Positions 16,927-24,335 of a stretch of 55,689 bases of DNA are shown piece by piece. Position numbers and translations under genes: made by a program. This DNA is from Actinomycetota bacterium. GTDB lineage: Bacteria; Actinomycetota; Acidimicrobiia; Acidimicrobiales; Ilumatobacteraceae. The stretch's first letter is position 1; every line of letters begins with the position of its first letter. The stretch covers positions 1 through 55,689 of the forward strand of contig SYCI01000157.1 in NCBI GenBank assembly GCA_005787035.1, written 5' to 3'. The notes beneath the pieces were generated by a model. The model searched no databases and was not told where the DNA came from. It worked only from the letters and a program-made list of their open reading frames with translations.

Positions 16927-17793
16927 TCAGTGAATGCGATTCCGTCGGCGAACAACGGTGCTACCGACGACGGCCGATCCGATCACGACCACGGTGACGA
17001 CGGCGAGGGTCGTACGGTTGCCGTCGATCCAGCGCGACAGATGCTCCTGCCAACCGATCACCCGGCCGGTGAGATCGTCGTCGTACCTCTCTCGGATGTC
17101 GTTGTACCAGTACCACGCGAGATAGAGACCCGACAGGATCATGATGACCGCCGACGCGACTTCGACGTACTTCATCCCGGTGCGCAGAAAGCGAAGTAGC
17201 CCGGAGTTGGCCAGGGCCATCGAGACGGTCAGCGCGGTGACCAACAACGACATGGCGACGCCGTAGAGCGCGATGGCCACGAGTCCGGTGGCGAAGCCAT
17301 CGGTGTCGATGGTGCCGAGCACGGTGGCCGAGAACGGCCCGATCGTGCAGCCGATCGATGCGATCGCGTAGGCCACTCCGAACAAGAACATGGAGACGAA
17401 TGTGCGGTCCTTGGCGCGGTCACCGACATCGAGTTTCGGCGTACTCAACGGAAGCCGGTATCCGAACAGCATGGCGATACCCAGAACGAACAGGGCGAGA
17501 CCGATCACGAGCGCGAGGTACTTCGCGTTCTGATTGAGCCAATCCGTGAACAGTCGGCTGACCGATCCGACCACCACGAAGACGGCCATGAAACCGGCCG
17601 AGAGCGACAGGCTCACACGGATCGCGCGACCGACTCCGATCTCGGTGGGTTCGTCGGACCGACCGCTGGTGCCGAGGTAGTACATGAGATAGGTGGGCAG
17701 CAGCACGAAGCCGCAAGGGTTCACCGCAGCCAGAAGGCCGCCGCCGAAGCTGAGCCAGAGCCGGTCGGCGGTGGAGGCGATGAGTGCGCTCAC
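16927..17793 (-). CDS. ccdA: Cytochrome c biogenesis protein CcdA / DsbD-like
   Basis: A 288-residue membrane protein with six core helices plus a C-terminal helix. The two redox-active cysteines of CcdA are visible in AAVNPCGFVLLPTY and ASIGCTIGPFS. CcdA carries reducing power across the membrane to extracytoplasmic thioredoxin-like proteins. The adjacent tlpA-like gene upstream (3-base gap) is the expected acceptor. The family core is about 220 residues; the extra C-terminus (RWIDGNRTTL onward) adds an external loop and a last helix. Confidence 0.9.
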   Translation of the reverse strand: MSALIASTADRLWLSFGGGLLAAVNPCGFVLLPTYLMYYLGTSGRSDEPTEIGVGRAIRVSLSLSAGFMAVFVVVGSVSRLFTDWLNQNAKYLALVIGLALFVLGIAMLFGYRLPLSTPKLDVGDRAKDRTFVSMFLFGVAYAIASIGCTIGPFSATVLGTIDTDGFATGLVAIALYGVAMSLLVTALTVSMALANSGLLRFLRTGMKYVEVASAVIMILSGLYLAWYWYNDIRERYDDDLTGRVIGWQEHLSRWIDGNRTTLAVVTVVVIGSAVVGSTVVRRRNRIH

Positions 17794-17796
17794 GGG

Positions 17797-18402
17797 CTAC
17801 CCCACGACCGAGGCGAGGGCGGCATCGATCTCGGCCGATGTCATCTCGCCGGCAAACTGCGCCACCACGTTGCCGTCGGTACCGATGATCAGAGTGGAAG
17901 GGAAGGTGGCCACTCCGGCGGCGACCACGAAGGCGGAACTCGGGTCGCGGAACTGCGAATACGTGACACCGAACTCGTCGGTGAATTCGGCGAGCCGCGC
18001 CACGGAATCCTGCGGATTGATGCCGACGAACTCGATGCGGTCGCCGTACTTCTCGTGGGCGGCCTGTAGCGCGGGCATCTCGCGCTTGCAGGGTTGGCAC
18101 GTGGAGAACCAGATGTTCACGAGCACCGGCTTGCCCTTCATGAGGAACTCGAGCGAGCCCACCTTGCCACCGTCGAGGTCCTCGACGAAAGCCATCGGCA
18201 TCGGTTGGCCGGTGAGATCGGTATTCGTTCCGATACCTGGCTCTTGGTATTCGCCTGGCTCGTCGAGCACGACGGTCTCGACGTCGTCGCGTTCGTCCCA
18301 GAGGGTCTTCATGGTGACGCCGGCGGCGATGATCACGGCCGTGGCTCCGAGGAGGACGATCGGTCGCACCACCAGACGGGCGAACAGATTCCTCACGACC
18401 AC
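17797..18402 (-). CDS. Membrane-anchored TlpA/ResA-like thioredoxin
   Basis: A 201-residue protein with an N-terminal membrane anchor (about residues 13-30) and an extracytoplasmic thioredoxin fold. The active site is FSTCQPCKREMPAL near residue 104, and the cis-Pro loop is VATFPSTLII. Such proteins reduce apocytochrome c or CuA cysteines before cofactor insertion, which fits the caa3 oxidase encoded nearby. The start is GTG at 18402, preceded six bases upstream by TAGCCT (18409-18414), so the operon is probably leaderless. Confidence 0.88.
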   Translation of the reverse strand: MVVRNLFARLVVRPIVLLGATAVIIAAGVTMKTLWDERDDVETVVLDEPGEYQEPGIGTNTDLTGQPMPMAFVEDLDGGKVGSLEFLMKGKPVLVNIWFSTCQPCKREMPALQAAHEKYGDRIEFVGINPQDSVARLAEFTDEFGVTYSQFRDPSSAFVVAAGVATFPSTLIIGTDGNVVAQFAGEMTSAEIDAALASVVG

Positions 18403-18470
18403 GTGGTCAGGCTAGTGACGCCTGTGCTGGGCTCGGGGGTCGCTCCTCGTGAACTTGGTTGGGGGCCCAG

Positions 18471-18513
18471 CGGCACTCCGAATCTCGTGGGGGGATCGAG
18501 ACTCGGAGTGCCG
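18471..18513 (-). terminator. Strong hairpin downstream of whiB, no U-run
   Basis: CGGCACTCCGA (18471-18481) pairs perfectly with TCGGAGTGCCG (18503-18513), with a second inner stem TCTCG (18483-18487) and CGAGA (18497-18501). It lies in the 176-base gap between the whiB stop and the divergently numbered tlpA promoter. No T-tract follows on the minus strand, so it could be a terminator or another RNA structure. Confidence 0.45.
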
Positions 18514-18578
18514 CGGGCGTCTCCCGGGAAAGTCGCGGGTTCGTCTGTGCGTCACCCGCAACCGAGAAAGAGAGTGCG

Positions 18579-18947
18579 TCAGGCCACCCGAATGGCGACC
18601 TCGTACTCGCTCTTGTCTTCAACGTTGGCGACCGCGCGAATCGTGCGGTCTTCGTCGATGACGAGGGTCGGACGGGGCAACACGGCCGGACGGCCGCGGG
18701 GCTTCTTGTCCAGAACGACACGGCCGTTCTCGACGAGTTGCCCGCCCCAGACGCCCCATGGTTCGAGGCGTTCGAGAGCACCGCTCAGACACTCGGCCCG
18801 AAGCGAACATCGCTGACAGATCGCCTTGGCGCGGGCGATGTCGACAAGGTCGTCGCTGAAGAAGAGCGGCGTGAGCGTGCCGTGGCCGTCGCCGCAGCGG
18901 GCCGACTTGAGTTCGCTGATGCTCGGGGTGATCTCGATGGTGGTCAT
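18579..18947 (-). CDS. WhiB-family [4Fe-4S] transcription regulator
   Basis: A 122-residue Wbl protein. The four cluster cysteines are C18, C44, C47 and C53 (CQRCSLRAEC), followed by the turn motif WGVWGG at about 64-69 and a basic region KKPRGRPA. Wbl proteins are restricted to Actinobacteria and their phages and usually bind a sigma-A domain as redox-sensing regulators. The C-terminal 40 residues after the basic patch are unlike the standard short Wbl tail. Ribosome binding site AAGGAGAC sits 5 bases before the ATG. The leader contains AACC repeats. Confidence 0.92.
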   Translation of the reverse strand: MTTIEITPSISELKSARCGDGHGTLTPLFFSDDLVDIARAKAICQRCSLRAECLSGALERLEPWGVWGGQLVENGRVVLDKKPRGRPAVLPRPTLVIDEDRTIRAVANVEDKSEYEVAIRVA

Positions 18948-18958
18948 GTGATGTCTCC

Positions 18959-19000
18959 TTGGTTCGTTGGTTTCGGTTGGTATTGGTTGGTTTGGTTAGG
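18959..19000 (-). repeat. AACC/CCAA-rich repeat tract in the whiB leader
   Basis: On the minus strand this 42-base tract is an imperfect series of CCAACC/AACCAA units located between the terminator at 19011 and the whiB ribosome binding site. It is almost free of G, so the RNA would be unstructured. Confidence 0.6.
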
Positions 19001-19039
19001 GAAAACGAAAAGGCCGCCGGGTTCGGATCCCAGCGGCCT
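19001..19039 (-). terminator. Rho-independent terminator or attenuator upstream of whiB
   Basis: On the minus strand AGGCCGCTGGG and CCCGGCGGCCT (19011-19039) form an 11-base stem with one mismatch, followed directly by TTTTCGTTTTC. It is a textbook intrinsic terminator located 64 bases ahead of the whiB start and 29 bases after the stop of a small open frame. Confidence 0.75.
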
Positions 19040-19067
19040 CGGTGCCTTTCTCGACGTGGTGTGTGAC

Positions 19068-19298
19068 CTACGTGAGGAGCTCCCCGAGCCGCTGGGGCGG
19101 GCGCTTGGTGGTGGCAGCGAAGCCGGGCTTCACTGCAAACACGGCAGCCTGGGCGGCGGCGTTATTGGAATACATCGCCGTCATCGCCACGGAGCCGTGA
19201 TGCCACGAGTTGCCACGGCGCGACGAATCACCGGCGAGGCCGGCGGACGACGACAGGGAGCGGGCAATCGATGACATAAGCGGTGCCAAGGAAACCAT
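19068..19298 (-). CDS. Possible small protein upstream of whiB
   Basis: A 76-residue open frame starting with ATG at 19298 (a second in-frame ATG at 19277 would give 69 residues). It is rich in Ser and Ala, with no hydrophobic segment long enough for a membrane helix. Its stop is followed closely by a clear intrinsic terminator, which argues that this strand is transcribed. No convincing ribosome binding site and no family resemblance are seen, so it may instead be an untranslated RNA. Confidence 0.35.
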   Translation of the reverse strand: MVSLAPLMSSIARSLSSSAGLAGDSSRRGNSWHHGSVAMTAMYSNNAAAQAAVFAVKPGFAATTKRPPQRLGELLT

Positions 19299-19322
19299 GC
19301 CGAGTGGCCGACCGCAAACGAA

Positions 19323-20036
19323 TTAATCGATTTCACCCTCTGACGTGGGGTTTTTCCGGCGCTCCGAACGTGATCGCAGATCGTCGTAGCGCTCGGTCCC
19401 CCCGCTCACCCGGTAGCCACGGTCCTCCAGAACGATCCGCAAGCGGGACTCGGCCTGCAGCGCCGCTTCCCGTGAGAAATGCGAGTGCGGGCGGCCGTAA
19501 TCGGGTCGCCAACGCACGAAGTATTTGTGGGCATCGCGACTGAAGAGCGGCCCCCGCTCATTGCGGATGCCCTTCATGTGCTCCCACACCCGCCGGGACA
19601 CCGGCTTCGACGTCATCCCCACGTAGAACCAACCCGGGCAGTCGGGGATGTGCGAGTGGTCGAGCTCGATCACGTACGTACTCCAGATGGTCAGGTCGCC
19701 GTTGACCGTGAAGCCTCGATTCATCAACGAGCGAACGACATTGGCGCGACGTCGATCGGCCGCCGCCTTCGACTTCGATACTCGCTTTTCCATGAGGTCG
19801 TAGCGGATCGGGCCATAGACGCCGGGGTTCTTCTTGCGGGCCAGTTCCCAATGCCGATCGAGGGCCGGACCGGGTTCGATCACCGTCACGGCCACGTGCA
19901 GGTTGGGCAGCGACCGGTGGCGGCGTCGGAGCCGACCGGTGGGTGCATCGTCGTTGAGTTCGACCACGACGATCCAGTGGCGAACGGGTGAATCAGTGGG
20001 CTCTTGTCTCGTGTGTGTACGCATGTGCATGCGCAA
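19323..20036 (-). CDS. GIY-YIG-like nuclease domain protein
   Basis: A 237-residue protein. The central region carries a GIY-YIG-like pattern: STYVIELDHS, then GWFYVGMTSKPVSRRVWEHM, with a later Glu in AALQAESRLRIVLEDRGY. These match the two-strand YVIEL/FYVG core, the Arg and the catalytic Glu. The first 110 residues are basic and of unknown fold; the last 30 are charged. The role could be DNA cleavage or repair, but no mobile element surrounds it. GGGGAG lies about 10 bases before the ATG. The domain call rests on motif reading alone. Confidence 0.55.
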   Translation of the reverse strand: MRMHMRTHTRQEPTDSPVRHWIVVVELNDDAPTGRLRRRHRSLPNLHVAVTVIEPGPALDRHWELARKKNPGVYGPIRYDLMEKRVSKSKAAADRRRANVVRSLMNRGFTVNGDLTIWSTYVIELDHSHIPDCPGWFYVGMTSKPVSRRVWEHMKGIRNERGPLFSRDAHKYFVRWRPDYGRPHSHFSREAALQAESRLRIVLEDRGYRVSGGTERYDDLRSRSERRKNPTSEGEID

Positions 20037-20075
20037 ATTCTCCCCGTCGCCCCACGAAGCAACTCGGGGGACGAG

Positions 20076-21035
20076 TCACGACAAGAGTTCGGAGATCTCG
20101 CTGAGCAGAGGGATACCGACGATCAGATTGAACGGGAAGGTCACACCGATGGCCACGCCGAGACTGAGTCCGAGATCGGCTTCGGGCAAGGCCACACGCA
20201 CGGCCGCCGGCGCCGCGATGTAACTCGCACTCGCGGCCATGATGCCGAGCACCATCGCTCCGCCGGTGGACAGACCACTCACGTGTCCGAGGACGACACC
20301 GATCGAGCCGAAGACCACGGGAAGTGTGACGGCGACGACGATGAGCCGGACACCGGCACGACGCACTTCGGCGAACCGTTCGGCGGCGAGTGATCCGAGA
20401 TCGAGAAGGAAGAGACACAACAGACCGGGGAAGAGATCGATGAAGAACGGTTCGACCTTGGCCACGGCCGTCTCGGCACCGAGCGAACCGATCACGAGTC
20501 CGCCGATGAGCAACAGGATGCTCTTGCCGGTGAGGACTTCGTGGATCGCGTCCTTCATCTTCGACGATGCTGAATGCCGGCTGGCCAACAGGAGTGCGAT
20601 GACGATGCCCGGAATTTCGAGGATCGCCACGAGCGCGGGGAGGAATCCCTCCTCGAGGGTGCCGGCCGAGCGGGCGAAGGTCTCGGCGGCGGTGAAGGTG
20701 ACGGCCGAGACCGATCCGAAGTGCGCCGCCAACGATGCGGCGTTCGCGTGATCGAAGCGCAGGAATCGTCGAGCGACGACGAAGGTGATGAGCGGAGTGA
20801 TCACGCCGAGGGCGAGGGTGGCGAGGATGGGCGCCCACATGTCGGCCAACACGGCCTCGCGAAGTCGTAGTCCGCCTTTGATGCCGATGGCGAGCAAGAG
20901 GTAGGTCGAGAGGACGGTGGCGATCTGCTCGGGGAGGCGAAGGTTGCCGTGTACTCGGATGGCGAGAAAGCCCAGCACAAAGGCCAGAACAGCCGGCGAC
21001 GTGAGGTTGTCCTGAACGAGGTCGGCGAGTGACAT
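20076..21035 (-). CDS. sbtA: Sodium-dependent bicarbonate transporter SbtA family
   Basis: A 319-residue membrane protein with about ten hydrophobic helices in two halves. The pattern LAFVLGFLAIRVHGNLRLPEQI at the start and AASASYIAAPAAVRVALPEA near the end is typical of the Sbt_1 permease family (former DUF897). SbtA takes up bicarbonate with sodium in cyanobacteria; in heterotrophs it may feed carboxylases. No PII-like sbtB lies beside it. The upstream winged-helix gene and palindrome suggest local control. Very short spacing between -10 and ATG implies a leaderless message. Confidence 0.85.
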   Translation of the reverse strand: MSLADLVQDNLTSPAVLAFVLGFLAIRVHGNLRLPEQIATVLSTYLLLAIGIKGGLRLREAVLADMWAPILATLALGVITPLITFVVARRFLRFDHANAASLAAHFGSVSAVTFTAAETFARSAGTLEEGFLPALVAILEIPGIVIALLLASRHSASSKMKDAIHEVLTGKSILLLIGGLVIGSLGAETAVAKVEPFFIDLFPGLLCLFLLDLGSLAAERFAEVRRAGVRLIVVAVTLPVVFGSIGVVLGHVSGLSTGGAMVLGIMAASASYIAAPAAVRVALPEADLGLSLGVAIGVTFPFNLIVGIPLLSEISELLS

Positions 21036-21042
21036 CCCAGGG

Positions 21043-21078
21043 AGATTATGGGCAATTGATTACCGGAAACAAATTGCC
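21043..21078 (-). promoter_or_regulatory. sbtA promoter with overlapping palindromic operator
   Basis: On the minus strand the -35 is TTGTTT (21067-21072) and the -10 is CATAAT (21045-21050), with a 16-base spacer. GGCAATT (21051-21057) and AATTGCC (21072-21078) form a perfect 7-base inverted repeat with half-sites 21 bases apart, two helical turns. The site covers the spacer and the -35, as expected for a dimeric repressor. Confidence 0.6.
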
Positions 21079-21112
21079 GATGAAATTTCCTGCCGAAGTC
21101 GGACTCAGCGGG

Positions 21113-21394
21113 TCAGGACACCGCTTTCAGGAGGTCGTCGACGGTCTTGTGGGACTCGATCGGATGGCGTAGGCGCGCCCGCCGATTGATGGAGTAATGG
21201 TTGCGCCGGCCGACCTTGCGGATCCGGACGATGCCGGCCGCGGCGAGCTCGGCGATGATGCCATTGACCCGCCGTTCGGTGATGCCCACTCGCTCGGCGA
21301 TCTCGCGCACCAGAGCGTCGGCGTCGTCGGCGAGGCACACCAGAACGTGGGCATGATTGCTGAGAAACGTCCAGCGATCTTCCGGCTCGGTCAT
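21113..21394 (-). CDS. Winged helix-turn-helix regulator
   Basis: A 93-residue protein that is essentially one winged-helix domain: HAHVLVCLADDADALVREIA, the recognition region ITERRVNGIIAEL, and the wing IVRIRKVGRRNHYSI. It resembles the ArsR/MarR-like small regulators. The start is ATG at 21394, with TACATT (21401-21406) six bases upstream. It is co-directional with sbtA, ending 77 bases before it, and is the natural candidate to bind the palindrome there. It has no obvious sensor domain or metal-binding cysteine cluster. Confidence 0.75.
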   Translation of the reverse strand: MTEPEDRWTFLSNHAHVLVCLADDADALVREIAERVGITERRVNGIIAELAAAGIVRIRKVGRRNHYSINRRARLRHPIESHKTVDDLLKAVS

Positions 21395-21428
21395 GGAGCG
21401 AATGTAGTGGAGGCCGGCGTTCTCTTGC

Positions 21429-22226
21429 TCAACCGGCGATGTCTCGTCGATCCAGCATCCGAGCGGTCGCGACGAGTCCGAGGGCCAGCCACGAGATGAC
21501 GTAGGCGAAGGTGTCGGCGTGGAATCCCTCGAGGAGAGGGTCGGAGCCGAGGGTCCACTGCATCGGGTTGTACGGGTTGATGCGTTCGAAGATCGCGACG
21601 AGTGGAGCGAGGGAATAGAAGACGAAGAGTGCGATGGTCGACCCCATGGCGACGCCGAGCCCCACACCTCGATGACCCGACGACGTGCCGACCAGCGCGG
21701 CGATCCCGAACGACACCAGGCCGACTTCGAACACCATCAGGCCTGCGTTCACGAAGTGGCCGAGGGGAATGGACATGTCGAGAACTCGGGCTCCGACCGC
21801 GAGGGAGATCACGAACACCCCGGCACACAGCAAGAGGGCGGTCAGTCCGGCGGCGGCTCGTGCGCCAAGGATCGATCGTCGTCGAAGGGGGAGGGCGAAG
21901 AGAATGTCGGCGGTTCCGGCTTCTTCGTCTTCGGCCACGAGCCGAGACCCCCAACTGGCTCCGAGCCCCATGAAGATGAATGGCACCATGAACGACAGCA
22001 GTTCGGTGGAGAGATACCCGGTCTCCGAGGTGTAGTCGGTGATGCGGAAGATGTCCTTCATCACTTCCGGGAACGACTCGGTGGCTTGGCCCCAATCGGA
22101 GGCCGAGTCGCGCACCGTCGGATACACGGCCATCTGGATGGCCACCAGACCGACGATGCCCGTGACCCAACCGAGAAGACCGCGCCGCCGGTCGGCGAGG
22201 GACTTGTGAACGAGCCGAGTGATCAC
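21429..22226 (-). CDS. ABC-2 type transporter permease
   Basis: A 265-residue permease with six hydrophobic segments. The stretch GLGASWGSRLVAEDEEAGT followed by LPLRRRSILGARAAAG is characteristic of ABC-2 permeases of the antibiotic/NatB type. GTG at 22226 starts 1 base after the ATPase gene ends, so they form one exporter. Substrate unknown. Confidence 0.85.
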   Translation of the reverse strand: MITRLVHKSLADRRRGLLGWVTGIVGLVAIQMAVYPTVRDSASDWGQATESFPEVMKDIFRITDYTSETGYLSTELLSFMVPFIFMGLGASWGSRLVAEDEEAGTADILFALPLRRRSILGARAAAGLTALLLCAGVFVISLAVGARVLDMSIPLGHFVNAGLMVFEVGLVSFGIAALVGTSSGHRGVGLGVAMGSTIALFVFYSLAPLVAIFERINPYNPMQWTLGSDPLLEGFHADTFAYVISWLALGLVATARMLDRRDIAG

Positions 22227-22227
22227 G

Positions 22228-23175
22228 TCAATTCCGTGCCGTCACGGCGAGGAAGATTTCGTCGAGCGAGGGTTCGAATGTCTGCACGGTGATGACCCCG
22301 GCTTTGACCGCACAACCGAGAACCGAAGATTCGGGTCCGACCACGGTGCACACGATCGAGCGGCCATCGGCTTCGACCTTGGTGACGCCGGCGCACGATT
22401 CGAACGGAAGGCGGTCGACGTGCTCGGCGAAGTCGAATCGGATGCGACGTTCGATCCGATTCTTGAGTCGATCGAGCCGGTCCTGCAGGACGAGGCGACC
22501 GTGATCGAGGATCACGACATCGGACGCGAGCTGTTCGACCTCACTCATCACGTGCGACGAGAGGAGAACTGCGACACCTCGTTCACATTGTTCGCGGACG
22601 AGGTCTTCGAACACTCGTTGCACGATCGGATCGAGACCGGCCGTGGGCTCGTCGAGGACGAGAACCTTCGGGTGGTGCATGAGGGCCTGAACGACGCCGA
22701 CCTTCTGTTTGTTCCCTTTGGAGAGACTCTTGATCGGTGCCGACAACGGAAGTTGGAGTCGCTCGGAGATTTCACCGATCGACGTAGTGCAATCGGTAGT
22801 ACGCAGATCGGCCAGCAGTCGCAGGTAGGCCTCCACCGTGAGGTTCTCGTAGAGGGCGAGTGTTCCGGGGAGATAGCCGACTTCTCGACGAGCCAGTCCG
22901 CTCGGATCCGCGATGTCGTGACCGAGCACGAGGCCATCGCCACGAGTGATCTTGAGGAGGCCCATGAGTAAGCGCATCACAGTGGTCTTGCCCGAACCAT
23001 TGGGCCCGAGAAATCCCATGATCTGGCCCGGATGCACATCGAACGAGACGTCCTCCACTCCGAGTCGCTTGCCATAGAACTTCGTGAGCCCGCGTACGGA
23101 AATGGACGGCTGGTCGGACGGCACCATGTGGAGAGTAGGAAGTGGAATCGCCTCCGCGTGAGGGACCTTCGTCAT
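22228..23175 (-). CDS. ABC transporter ATP-binding protein
   Basis: A 315-residue ATPase with Walker A GPNGSGKT, Q-loop-region GYLPGTLALYENLTV, a signature reading SLSKGNKQK (a variant of LSGGQ common in this subfamily), Walker B VLVLDEPTAGLD and H-loop SSHVMSEVE. It resembles CcmA/bacitracin-type exporters. ATG at 23175 is chosen; an open frame to 23325 would cross the promoter region and start of the divergent lipoprotein gene. Confidence 0.88.
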   Translation of the reverse strand: MTKVPHAEAIPLPTLHMVPSDQPSISVRGLTKFYGKRLGVEDVSFDVHPGQIMGFLGPNGSGKTTVMRLLMGLLKITRGDGLVLGHDIADPSGLARREVGYLPGTLALYENLTVEAYLRLLADLRTTDCTTSIGEISERLQLPLSAPIKSLSKGNKQKVGVVQALMHHPKVLVLDEPTAGLDPIVQRVFEDLVREQCERGVAVLLSSHVMSEVEQLASDVVILDHGRLVLQDRLDRLKNRIERRIRFDFAEHVDRLPFESCAGVTKVEADGRSIVCTVVGPESSVLGCAVKAGVITVQTFEPSLDEIFLAVTARN

Positions 23176-23248
23176 CGATGGGCTGGATTGGTCCTTCCCC
23201 GAGGCAACGAGAGGTTTGTAATAGGGTCGGGTTCCGAACGGAGGAATC

Positions 23249-23818
23249 ATGAATCGGATGAAGTCGGCGTCGGTGGTGGTTGGAGTTCTGTTGCTCGCCT
23301 CGTGTGGTGGAAGCGATGGAGGCAAGTCGGGCGGCGCGAACGCGGCCGAAGATCCCTACGTGGATGCTCTGATGGCGACGTTCGAACAGGACGAAACGCT
23401 GCCTCTCGACGAAAGTCAGGTTCGTTGCCTCGCCGAGGGCGTGGTGAAGGTGATCGGCGTGGATGGATTCGAGGCGGCGGGGATGTCTCCGGCCGATATC
23501 GAGGGTGGCGCGAGCCTCGACTCCATGGAGACCCTGACCGACGAACAGGCAAACGACTTCTTGAATCTCCTCTTCGACGGTGATTGCTTCGATTTCGAAA
23601 AGCTGCTCACTGATGCCTTCATGGAGCAGGGCGGTGGCGCCATGACCGAAGAGCAAGCTGGCTGCATGGCCGAGCAATTCACCAAGGACGATGCCTTTAA
23701 AGAGCTGTTCGCCGCCGGCCTGAAGGGCGACGACAGCGTGGATCCGACTGCTGCGATGGGCAACATCTTCGACGTGCTGTCGGCCTGCGACATTCCCCTC
23801 GAAGCATTCATGTCGTAG
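23249..23818 (+). CDS. Secreted acidic lipoprotein
   Basis: A 189-residue protein with an N-terminal signal and lipobox LASC (Cys at residue 19), then a Gly/Ser-rich spacer and a strongly acidic helical domain. Cysteines recur in RCLAEGVVK, GDCFDF, AGCMAEQF and SACDIP, suggesting two disulfides. The internal similarity between QVRCLAEGVVKV and QAGCMAEQFTKD hints at a duplicated unit. Good ribosome binding site GGAGGA. No family recognised; function unknown. Confidence 0.75.
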   Translation: MNRMKSASVVVGVLLLASCGGSDGGKSGGANAAEDPYVDALMATFEQDETLPLDESQVRCLAEGVVKVIGVDGFEAAGMSPADIEGGASLDSMETLTDEQANDFLNLLFDGDCFDFEKLLTDAFMEQGGGAMTEEQAGCMAEQFTKDDAFKELFAAGLKGDDSVDPTAAMGNIFDVLSACDIPLEAFMS

Positions 23819-23843
23819 AGCGATCTCGCAAGGCCTCACTTCG

Positions 23844-24335
23844 TTGTACTGCAACTGGCTGACTCCCAAAGCCGAGGTTCGGTTGGTTGGGTCGGGGCGT
23901 GGCTCAGGCTCGTTCGCCATCGAATCGATCGATCGCGATGAGGTGGTGGCGGCTTTCGGTGGCTGGGTCGTCGATCGACGCCATCTCCTACTAGCGAGTG
24001 AAGATCGCCGGGCGCGTTCGATTCAGATCGACGACGATTTGTATCTCATGTCGGGCGACGAGCCCGAGCCGGGTGACATGGTCAACCACTCGTGTGAACC
24101 GAACTGCGGACTCACCGGACAGATCGTGGTGGTTGCTCTCCGGCCGATCGAGGTCGGTGAGCAACTCACATTCGACTACGCGATGTGCGACGGGTACCCA
24201 GAAGTTCTGTTCGATTGTGAGTGCGGTTCGACTTCGTGCCGGGGGCAGGTGACAGGAGACGACTGGCGAATTCCTGAACTCCGGTCGAGATACTGCGGTT
24301 ACTTCTCGCCCTATCTCGAACGACGGATGAACTAA
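23844..24335 (+). CDS. SET-domain protein
   Basis: A 163-residue protein matching the SET methyltransferase fold. The catalytic core motifs are GDMVNHSCEPNCG (around residue 77) and GEQLTFDYAMC; a post-SET-like zinc cluster CECGSTSCRG follows. SET proteins methylate lysines using S-adenosylmethionine. Bacterial members are uncommon and the target here is unknown. The start is unclear: TTG at 23844 is used because no ATG or GTG precedes the domain in frame. It begins 25 bases after the lipoprotein gene. Confidence 0.75.
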   Translation: MYCNWLTPKAEVRLVGSGRGSGSFAIESIDRDEVVAAFGGWVVDRRHLLLASEDRRARSIQIDDDLYLMSGDEPEPGDMVNHSCEPNCGLTGQIVVVALRPIEVGEQLTFDYAMCDGYPEVLFDCECGSTSCRGQVTGDDWRIPELRSRYCGYFSPYLERRMN

